Assembly: GCF_032362555.1 (NCBI RefSeq)
Contig: NC_083520.1
Span: 992,001-1,056,000 of the forward strand
DNA length: 64,000 bases
Source of the DNA: Amyelois transitella
Taxonomy: Eukaryota; Arthropoda; Insecta; Lepidoptera; Pyralidae
Reading direction: 5' to 3'
Both the position numbers and the translations under genes were made by a program. Under the pieces are notes generated by a model. That model was not told the DNA's origin and searched no databases. It saw only the letters and a list, made by a program, of their open reading frames with translations. Shown here piece by piece: positions 1-10,800 of this stretch. Within the stretch, counting starts at the first letter, position 1; each line of letters starts with the position of its first letter.

Positions 1-626
1 CCAATTTTAATTAAATGAAAATTATCAATTCTAACGCTAACAACATTTTGTTTTTTATAAGTACGATAATGCGGTATAATATAAAAGTGTTATACTAAGA
101 AATTTTCCTATCATATAAACTTAAAATCTGATCTGATTGAATCAAAAATTCAATATGGCGTATTAAACTAATATAAAAAATATTAATATGTCTAGTTGGT
201 ACTTTGGTATATCTATATATCGGAAATTAGAACTCATTCAGTAGTAGATAAGACAATTGAATTAATTAGTTAATTCCTCGTTTTGGGGCTAAAACACTTT
301 GCTGGAAACATTGAACCGCGCACTGACAGTTAGATAGTGTCACAGTTCACAACTAACACTGACTTTTATGAAAATCTTCCGAACTTCGGGGAGCAAAATA
401 TTTTTACAAAACGTCAATGTCACACAAAATCATTGCTATTTGCTGTCCTGTCACTCTTAGCTGTCAGTCTAATGTCAAGTGAAGTGTCAAATATAATAAT
501 GCTTTGACGTGACGTGTCTTATTAGAAATTTGGAATATTTTACTGTGTGTTTCTCTATTTTACGACATGATTTCGTTATAATAATAACTGTGCTAGATAT
601 AAATAGAGTAGTGAGTGCTCTGCAAT

Positions 627-1188
627 ATGGATTTCCTAAAAAGCGGCCTCAAAACTGTCCTTGGGGCTCCAGAGCCCGGTCAACAACCTTCGGCAGCCGA
701 AACGGTGACTTTTCTACGATTTTCTTCCAAAATATTAGCATTTAACCCATTAACCCACAGCCTACGATTTATGTTATAAAGCGTATTAACCCTGATAAAG
801 ATTTTGGAGCGCGAGGCCACGTATAAAAAGAATAGTAACACATAATGCCTGCCAAATTCATTGGATGTTTTCCATTTATTTTGAGCTTGAGGTTCAAGTG
901 TTCCGCTCATTTGCAGCGTAAAATATGATGTTTTTTATGATTCCGAAGCCGGAAGAATATGTTGGTATTCTAAAAGCTTAAAAGTATTAGTACCTATTTA
1001 AAATATTTTTTTTTTTCACTTTGGATGTCTGATGGTGTTTTGATGTGTACCAGGTGGAGCGCCTAGTGGATCGTGTCAACAATTCCACGTTATTAGAAGA
1101 CCGTCGCGATGCCTGCCGCGCGCTCAAAGCTATGTCCAGGAAATACCGGGTGGAGGTTGGGGCACAGGGGATGGACACATTGAAACAG
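627..1188 (+). pseudogene. Extra copy 1 of USO1 coding exons 1-2
   Basis: Exon 1 at 627-704 (26 codons, starting MDFLKSGLKT) is followed by a GT donor. Exon 2 at 1054-1188 (45 codons, starting VERLVDRVNN) has consensus splice sites on both sides. The copy is intact at sequence level but has no exon 3 of its own; it could only contribute by splicing across the later copies. It is called a partial duplicate, not a decayed gene. Confidence 0.85.
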
Positions 1189-2034
1189 GTACCCATTTAC
1201 CAAATTATTATAAAAAAAATTTCTGCTACTGACTAATGATTGAAATGGATATTGTAAAGGCTTCCACTGTTTGTCTTTTGTTAAATTATTCAATAATAAT
1301 ATATATATATGTTCAATAAGTGGAGTGATAAGAGAGCCCCATATACATATATCTACCTGTTATGTGATTTCTGGGATTTCCTACCCACATATCTTCTCTA
1401 TCTCTGAGCCAATTTTAATTAAATGAAAATTATCAATTCTAACGCTAACAACATTTTGTTTTTTATAAGTACGATAATGCGGTATAATATAAAAGTGTTA
1501 TACTAAGAAATTTTCCTATCATATAAACTTAAAATCTGATCTGATTGAATCAAAAATTCAATATGGCGTATTAAACTAATATAAAAAATATTAATATGTC
1601 TAGTTGGTACTTTGGTATATCTATATATCGGAAATTAGAACTCATTCAGTAGTAGATAAGACAATTGAATTAATTAGTTAATTCCTCGTTTTGGGGCTAA
1701 AACACTTTGCTGGAAACATTGAACCGCGCACTGACAGTTAGATAGTGTCACAGTTCACAACTAACACTGACTTTTATGAAAATCTTCCGAACTTCGGGGA
1801 GCAAAATATTTTTACAAAACGTCAATGTCACACAAAATCATTGCTATTTGCTGTCCTGTCACTCTTAGCTGTCAGTCTAATGTCAAGTGAAGTGTCAAAT
1901 ATAATAATGCTTTGACGTGACGTGTCTTATTAGAAATTTGGAATATTTTACTGTGTGTTTCTCTATTTTACGACATGATTTCGTTATAATAATAACTGTG
2001 CTAGATATAAATAGAGTAGTGAGTGCTCTGCAAT

Positions 2035-2596
2035 ATGGATTTCCTAAAAAGCGGCCTCAAAACTGTCCTTGGGGCTCCAGAGCCCGGTCAACAACCTTCG
2101 GCAGCCGAAACGGTGACTTTTCTACGATTTTCTTCCAAAATATTAGCATTTAACCCATTAACCCACAGCCTACGATTTATGTTATAAAGCGTATTAACCC
2201 TGATAAAGATTTTGGAGCGCGAGGCCACGTATAAAAAGAATAGTAACACATAATGCCTGCCAAATTCATTGGATGTTTTCCATTTATTTTGAGCTTGAGG
2301 TTCAAGTGTTCCGCTCATTTGCAGCGTAAAATATGATGTTTTTTATGATTCCGAAGCCGGAAGAATATGTTGGTATTCTAAAAGCTTAAAAGTATTAGTA
2401 CCTATTTAAAATATTTTTTTTTTTCACTTTGGATGTCTGATGGTGTTTTGATGTGTACCAGGTGGAGCGCCTAGTGGATCGTGTCAACAATTCCACGTTA
2501 TTAGAAGACCGTCGCGATGCCTGCCGCGCGCTCAAAGCTATGTCCAGGAAATACCGGGTGGAGGTTGGGGCACAGGGGATGGACACATTGAAACAG
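2035..2596 (+). pseudogene. Extra copy 2 of USO1 coding exons 1-2
   Basis: Exon 1 lies at 2035-2112 and exon 2 at 2462-2596. I see no difference from copy 1. It is a partial duplicate without downstream exons. Confidence 0.85.
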
Positions 2597-3442
2597 GTAC
2601 CCATTTACCAAATTATTATAAAAAAAATTTCTGCTACTGACTAATGATTGAAATGGATATTGTAAAGGCTTCCACTGTTTGTCTTTTGTTAAATTATTCA
2701 ATAATAATATATATATATGTTCAATAAGTGGAGTGATAAGAGAGCCCCATATACATATATCTACCTGTTATGTGATTTCTGGGATTTCCTACCCACATAT
2801 CTTCTCTATCTCTGAGCCAATTTTAATTAAATGAAAATTATCAATTCTAACGCTAACAACATTTTGTTTTTTATAAGTACGATAATGCGGTATAATATAA
2901 AAGTGTTATACTAAGAAATTTTCCTATCATATAAACTTAAAATCTGATCTGATTGAATCAAAAATTCAATATGGCGTATTAAACTAATATAAAAAATATT
3001 AATATGTCTAGTTGGTACTTTGGTATATCTATATATCGGAAATTAGAACTCATTCAGTAGTAGATAAGACAATTGAATTAATTAGTTAATTCCTCGTTTT
3101 GGGGCTAAAACACTTTGCTGGAAACATTGAACCGCGCACTGACAGTTAGATAGTGTCACAGTTCACAACTAACACTGACTTTTATGAAAATCTTCCGAAC
3201 TTCGGGGAGCAAAATATTTTTACAAAACGTCAATGTCACACAAAATCATTGCTATTTGCTGTCCTGTCACTCTTAGCTGTCAGTCTAATGTCAAGTGAAG
3301 TGTCAAATATAATAATGCTTTGACGTGACGTGTCTTATTAGAAATTTGGAATATTTTACTGTGTGTTTCTCTATTTTACGACATGATTTCGTTATAATAA
3401 TAACTGTGCTAGATATAAATAGAGTAGTGAGTGCTCTGCAAT

Positions 3443-4004
3443 ATGGATTTCCTAAAAAGCGGCCTCAAAACTGTCCTTGGGGCTCCAGAGCCCGGTCAAC
3501 AACCTTCGGCAGCCGAAACGGTGACTTTTCTACGATTTTCTTCCAAAATATTAGCATTTAACCCATTAACCCACAGCCTACGATTTATGTTATAAAGCGT
3601 ATTAACCCTGATAAAGATTTTGGAGCGCGAGGCCACGTATAAAAAGAATAGTAACACATAATGCCTGCCAAATTCATTGGATGTTTTCCATTTATTTTGA
3701 GCTTGAGGTTCAAGTGTTCCGCTCATTTGCAGCGTAAAATATGATGTTTTTTATGATTCCGAAGCCGGAAGAATATGTTGGTATTCTAAAAGCTTAAAAG
3801 TATTAGTACCTATTTAAAATATTTTTTTTTTTCACTTTGGATGTCTGATGGTGTTTTGATGTGTACCAGGTGGAGCGCCTAGTGGATCGTGTCAACAATT
3901 CCACGTTATTAGAAGACCGTCGCGATGCCTGCCGCGCGCTCAAAGCTATGTCCAGGAAATACCGGGTGGAGGTTGGGGCACAGGGGATGGACACATTGAA
4001 ACAG
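3443..4004 (+). pseudogene. Extra copy 3 of USO1 coding exons 1-2
   Basis: Exon 1 lies at 3443-3520 and exon 2 at 3870-4004. I see no difference from copies 1 and 2. It is a partial duplicate without downstream exons. Confidence 0.85.
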
Positions 4005-4728
4005 GTACCCATTTACCAAATTATTATAAAAAAAATTTCTGCTACTGACTAATGATTGAAATGGATATTGTAAAGGCTTCCACTGTTTGTCTTTTGTTAA
4101 ATTATTCAATAATAATATATATATATGTTCAATAAGTGGAGTGATAAGAGAGCCCCATATACATATATCTACCTGTTATGTGATTTCTGGGATTTCCTAC
4201 CCACATATCTTCTCTATCTCTGAGCCAATTTTAATTAAATGAAAATTATCAATTCTAACGCTAACAACATTTTGTTTTTTATAAGTACGATAATGCGGTA
4301 TAATATAAAAGTGTTATACTAAGAAATTTTCCTATCATATAAACTTAAAATCTGATCTGATTGAATCAAAAATTCAATATGGCGTATTAAACTAATATAA
4401 AAAATATTAATATGTCTAGTTGGTACTTTGGTATATCTATATATCGGAAATTAGAACTCATTCAGTAGTAGATAAGACAATTGAATTAATTAGTTAATTC
4501 CTCGTTTTGGGGCTAAAACACTTTGCTGGAAACATTGAACCGCGCACTGACAGTTAGATAGTGTCACAGTTCACAACTAACACTGACTTTTATGAAAATC
4601 TTCCGAACTTCGGGGAGCAAAATATTTTTACAAAACGTCAATGTCACACAAAATCATTGCTATTTGCTGTCCTGTCACTCTTAGCTGTCAGTCTAATGTC
4701 AAGTGAAGTGTCAAATATAATAATGCTT

Positions 4729-4742
4729 TGACGTGACGTGTC
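4729..4742 (+). promoter_or_regulatory. CRE/CrebA-like double ACGTG element upstream of USO1
   Basis: The word TGACGTGACGTGTC lies 109 bp before the USO1 start codon and holds two overlapping TGACGTG sites. It recurs at 505, 1913 and 3321 in the other units. In Drosophila, CrebA (CREB3-like bZIP) activates secretory-pathway genes through ACGTG-containing sites, which fits a Golgi tether gene. Binding here is inference. Confidence 0.45.
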
Positions 4743-4850
4743 TTATTAGAAATTTGGAATATTTTACTGTGTGTTTCTCTATTTTACGACATGATTTCGT
4801 TATAATAATAACTGTGCTAGATATAAATAGAGTAGTGAGTGCTCTGCAAT

Positions 4851-7800
4851 ATGGATTTCCTAAAAAGCGGCCTCAAAACTGTCCTTGGGGCTCCAGAGCC
4901 CGGTCAACAACCTTCGGCAGCCGAAACGGTGACTTTTCTACGATTTTCTTCCAAAATATTAGCATTTAACCCATTAACCCACAGCCTACGATTTATGTTA
5001 TAAAGCGTATTAACCCTGATAAAGATTTTGGAGCGCGAGGCCACGTATAAAAAGAATAGTAACACATAATGCCTGCCAAATTCATTGGATGTTTTCCATT
5101 TATTTTGAGCTTGAGGTTCAAGTGTTCCGCTCATTTGCAGCGTAAAATATGATGTTTTTTATGATTCCGAAGCCGGAAGAATATGTTGGTATTCTAAAAG
5201 CTTAAAAGTATTAGTACCTATTTAAAATATTTTTTTTTTCACTTTGGATGTCTGATGGTGTTTTGATGTGTACCAGGTGGAGCGCCTAGTGGATCGTGTC
5301 AACAATTCCACGTTATTAGAAGACCGTCGCGATGCCTGCCGCGCGCTCAAAGCTATGTCCAGGAAATACCGGGTGGAGGTTGGGGCACAGGGGATGGACA
5401 CATTGAAACAGGTACCCATTTACCAAATTATTATAAAAAAAATTTCTGCTACTGACTAATGATTGAAATGGATATTGTAAAGGCTTCCACTGTTTGTCTT
5501 TTGTTAAATTATTCAATAATAATATATATATATGTTCAATAAGTGGAGTGATAAGAGAGCCCCATATACATATATCTACCTGTTATGTGATTTCTGGGAT
5601 TTCCTACCCACATATCTTCTCTATCTCTGAGCCAATTTTAATTAAATGAAAATTATCAATTGGTTGTTCATAACTAAGAAATAAAAATCTTATTAAATGA
5701 GATATTTAATGAACTACCACTAACAAGCAACTTGGGCTAAAAAAAGAGTTAACTTTTAGTTTAGATACATAAATATATTCACGTCTATATCCCTTGCCAG
5801 GTAGACAGAGCAAATAGTGTTGAAAAGACTGATAGGCCATGTTCAGCTTTTTGGCTTGATGATAGAACTAAAATTCAACTAGTGACTAGTAGCTAGTCCA
5901 TCGCCTAAAAGAAGAATCCCCAGTTTATTAGCTTACCCCTTAGTCGTCTTTTACGACAATCATGGCAAAAAGACGGAGTGGTCCCATTCTTTTTTTTATT
6001 GGTGCCAGGAACCACACTTCACGTGGATCAGTTTTACAATACTGCTTGTTTTCATTAACTAAAGAGTATGTTTTACTAGACTACAATGTTTTGCAGGTTC
6101 TAGAATTGGACAGGGCCGACAGTGAGACAATAAACTATGCCCTCGATACGCTCAACAACATCATGTCCCCCTCACAGTTCGAGGAAGAAGAAGACAACCC
6201 GAATATACCCATGAACATCGGTGAACAATTCACGGAGATGTTCATAAAAGATGACCGTAACATCCAACTCGTATTAGACTTACTAGATGAATATGATTTT
6301 AGAGTCAGACTTTCCGTAGTTCAATTACTCGTTTCTTTACTAACAAATAGACCGAAAGATATCCAAGAAATAGTCTTAGTTAAACCAATGGCTGTTTCCA
6401 AAATGATGGATTTGCTTGCCGATACCAGGGAAGTGATCAGGAATGAAGCGTTATTGTTGTTAATCAAATTGACGAAAGGGAACGCCAATATACAGAAGAT
6501 TGTTGCATTTGAGAGCGCATTCGACAGATTATTCGATATAATATCTGTTGAAGGTTATTCAGATGGCGGGATCATTGTTGAAGACTGTTTATTGTTAATG
6601 TTGAATTTGTTAAAGAATAACGGTAGTAATATTAACTTTTTCAAAGAAGGCAGATATATACAGAAGATGTTGCCGATGTTTCACACTCCAGCCGAATCTG
6701 AAGACTTGGGTTGGTCCCCGCAGAAAGTTTCAAACGTGCATTGTATGCTACAGATAGTCAGAACTCTGGTGTCGCCCAGTAATTCGGCGCAGATTATATC
6801 TAGTTGTCAGAAGATCATGAAAAATTTGGGTTTGTTGGATTGTCTGTGTAATATTTTGATGGCGAGCGGCGTGCCGGCGGACATTTTGACGGAGACTATA
6901 AACACAGTTGGGGAGGTGGTGAGGGGGGACGTGACGAACCAGGATTTCCTCGGGAACGTGATGGCGCCTTCCAATCCGCCGCGGCCGGCCATCGTGGTAC
7001 TGCTCATGTCTATGGTTAATGAGAAACAGCCGTTTCCTCTGAGGTGAGTCGAATTCTTTAATGAAGTCAGCCTGATTTTGTGAAGATTTTTCAAGAATAT
7101 ATATTGCAATTATTATCTCGGCGAATTGGCTGAGCTGGCTTTACCTACACGTTCTTTGCTATTATGCATTTGCGCATTAAAAAAAACTCAGTCAAATGAC
7201 ACGCCTTTTTGAAAATATATTCTATTCTCGAAATTCACTTCCTCTCTAGTTAAGAAAGAGAGGGAAGACTTGACATGCTATGCTCTGTCAATGTTTGTAA
7301 ATAAGCTCGCAGCTTATTTATAAAAACGTTTGTCTTTGCAACTTTAATCGTGTTAGTACTGGTAACATCTTCACTTCCCTGGAGAGAAGTCGAGGTTGCG
7401 CCTTTCTCTGTTCCCGGTTGCACCCCTCGATTGAAGTGTCTCAGGGCCCGGGTCCGCCTTCCAACTTTTTTCTCTCCACTTGGTCCGCGTCCTTGGATTT
7501 CAATCCATTGGCTCGCATATCATCTTTTGCGACGTCCAGCCTATTCTAGTTTTGTCCATACATACATTCATACATATCATTATATCTATTTTCCCCTACC
7601 GGGTAGACAGACCCAACTGTCTTGAAGACACTGACAGGCCACGCTCAGCTGTTCGGCTCAATGATAGAATCGAGATTCAAATAGTGACAAGTTGCTAGCG
7701 CCATCGCACAAAAGGTGTTTCATATAGGAATTTATGAAATAAAACACATTCGAGCTTCGTTCACATGATGACGCCATCACAAACATACACACATAAAATC

Positions 7801-10800
7801 ACGCCTCTTTCCCGGAGGGGTCGGCAGAGACTACCTCTTTCCACTTGCCACGATCTCTGCATACTTCCTTCGCTTCATCCACATTCATAATTCGGCGGTT
7901 TCGGGTACTTTTGACCTGACCCTTTACCAGGACGTCCTTAATTTGATCAAGATACGTTCGTCTAGGTCTTCCCACTCCGACAATGATAACTTTAACGCCA
8001 TCACAAACTGATTTATTGTATCTCCGTTACAAACTGTTAGTCTCTCTTGATAATGACATTGACACTCATAGATAATTAATCATACGACACAAAAGGAGAA
8101 TGTTTTATCTATAAAATATTTAATTACAGATGCGCAGTCCTCTACTGCTTCCAATGTTACCTGTACCACAACGAGATGAGCCAGGCCAGCCTAGTCCAGA
8201 CCTTGCTGCCTTCTTCCACGGACGTGTCAAGTCTCAGCAGCGGTCAGCTCCTATGCGGTGGGCTGTTCTCATCAGACGTGCTGTCCAACTGGTTCGCGGC
8301 CGTGGCGCTGATGCACGCCCTGGGTGATAATCCTGTTCAAAAGGTAAGATGATTGATGATGATGATGATGATTTTACATATGTACATACATATGATCACA
8401 TCTTTATCCCTTACGGGGTAGACAGAGCCAACAGTCTTGAAAAGACTGATAAGCCACATTCAGCTGTCTGGCTTAATGATAGAATTGAGATTCAAATAGT
8501 GACGGGTTTGCTAGCCCATCGCCTAAAAGAAGAATCCCAAGTTTATAAGGCTATCCCTTAGTCGCCTTTTACGACATCCATGGGAACGAGATGGAGTGGT
8601 CCTATTCTTTTTTTTTTATTGGTGCCGGGAACCACACGGCACATGATTTTACAACATGATTTCTTTTGGCAAACAATGCTCTCATGAAACTACTTCATAC
8701 TGTTTGTCAATTATAAATGTGTAGCAAAGTTCTTAGTTTGTATGCGTGTACACTTACATGCCGTGTGGTTCTTGGCACCAATAAAGAAAAAGAATACGAC
8801 CACTCCGTCTAATTCCCATGGGTTTAGTAAAAGGCGACTAAGGAATAGGCTTATAAATTTTAGATTCTTCTTTCAGGCGATGAGCTGGCAACCTGTCACT
8901 ATTTGAATCTCAATTCTATCGTTAATCCAAATAGCTGAACGTGGCCTATCAGTCTTTTCAAGACTGATTGGCTCTGTCCACCCCGCAAGGGATACAGATG
9001 TATGTATGTATGTTTGTTTCCAGGAACAACTGTTGCGTGTGCTACTAGCCACTAACATCGGTAGCTCGCCGTGTATGATTAATCCAAATAGCTGAACGTG
9101 GCCTATCAGTCTTTTCAAGACTCTGTCCACCCCGCAAGGGATACAGATGTGATTACATGTATGTATGTATGTGCCGTGTGGTTCCCGGCACCAAATAGAA
9201 AAAAAGAATAGGACCACTCCATCACTCTCCCATGGATGTCGTAAAAGGCGACTAAGGGGTAGGCTTATAAACTTGAAATTCTTCTTTTGGCGATGGGCTA
9301 GCAACCCGTCACTATTAGAATCTCAATTCTATCTTAAAGCCAAATAGCTGAACGTGGCCATTCAGTCTTTTCAAGACTGTTAGCTCTGTCCACCCCGCAA
9401 GGGATACAGATGTGATTACATGTATGTCTGTATGTTTCCAGGAACAACTGTTGCGTGTGCTTCTAGCCACCAACATCGGCAGCTCGCCGGTGTCCCTACT
9501 GCATCAGTGCACGTTGTTACTGCAGCAGACGACCAAGTTGCAGTCCAAGGTCATTTTTCCCTTATTATAAAATAAATATTCTGTATTTGTGCCGTGTGGT
9601 TCCCGTCACCAATAGATAAATAAATAAATAAATAAAAATTTGTTTATTTTCTCTCCACATTGGTGAATATAAGTAATAGAAAAAAAAATTGAATGGGACC
9701 ACTCCATCTCTTTCCCATGGATGTCGTGAAAGGCGACTAGAGAATAGTCTTGTAAATTTGGTATACTTAGGCGAATCACTAATTGAATCTCAATTCTATC
9801 ATCAAGCCAAAAACCTGAACGTGGCCTATCAGTCTTTTTAAAGATTGCTGACTCTGTCTACCCCTCAAGGGATATAGACGTGACTATGTGTATGTAAGTA
9901 AGTAAATGTAAATGCTGTATTGTTAACTAAAGGAGTACATTACAAATATAAAACAGTAGTTCAGTACAAAGGCGGGCTTATCCCCAAGTGGGATCTCTTC
10001 CAGTCAACCTCACAATAAGAGGATCGCATACAAAATTGAGGCTACGGGTGCGATATTGTCACTTATGCAAAAACACAATTTAAAAGATAAGCATTTAAAA
10101 CTTTAACATCCCATAAAATTGTCATATTTGAAGATTTTTACAAGATGAATAGCTTATACTGCGGTAACTATGTGTACATACTACAAAAGTAACGTTATCG
10201 CACCAAGTTAAGGGAAGCATTAGGAGAGTTATTACATATGTAACTCATTTTTGCTATTTTTGCATAAGTGACAGTGTCGCACTGGAGGTGCGATATGTAT
10301 GTATGTATGTATCAGTAGTATTTTTTTTTACCAACACACATTGATCGCAGGTAGCCCTCCTGATGCTTCTATCACAATGGATGAGCTACTGCCCGCCGGC
10401 GGTAACCGCTTTCCTCCAAGTCCCGGGCGGCGTGGGCTACCTGGTCAACCAAACCTGCTCCAACGACCACGACGACAACGAGTTCTTACTCCAAGGACTG
10501 TCAGCGTTCCTACTAGCTATCTGTATACACTTCAATGATGATACAGCTGATAATTACACGAAGGAATCGCTGAAGCAACTCATGTTGAAGAGGATAGGTG
10601 AGTCATTGATTTAGTGTCTGATTAAAATACTTTAGTGTCCGATTAATATACTTTAGTGTCCGATTAACATACATTAGTGTCCGATTAACATACTTTAGTG
10701 TTTGACAGTCAAACTTAGTGTCTAATCGTATAACTTTAGTGTCTTGTGTGAAATGTTTGATAGATAGCTAGTTGGAACATAAAAGAAATCTGGTAAGTAA

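Larger units (their letters stand above)
1..5661. repeat. 1,408-bp tandem array carrying the 5' end of USO1 (4 copies)
   Basis: The same unit begins at 1, 1409, 2817 and 4225, and the first 30 bases of a fifth unit occur at 5632-5661 before the sequence turns unique. The only length difference I found is one T fewer in the poly-T run of copy 4, near 5230. Each unit holds about 0.6 kb of upstream DNA, USO1 coding exon 1, an intron, coding exon 2 and about 220 bp of the next intron. Only copy 4 adjoins exon 3. The window begins exactly on the unit boundary, so more copies may lie to the left, or this may be a contig end where an assembler circled a 30-bp direct repeat. Near-identity means either very recent amplification or artefact. 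Confidence 0.97.

Noticed and set aside
4822-4830. TATAAATAG as a TATA box for USO1
   Set aside because: It lies only about 24 bp before the start codon, so transcription would begin at or after the ATG.
5962-7047. 361-codon ORF with its own ATG as an independent gene
   Set aside because: The ATG and first 45 codons lie in a SINE and intron; only 6097-7043 is coding, as USO1 exon 3.
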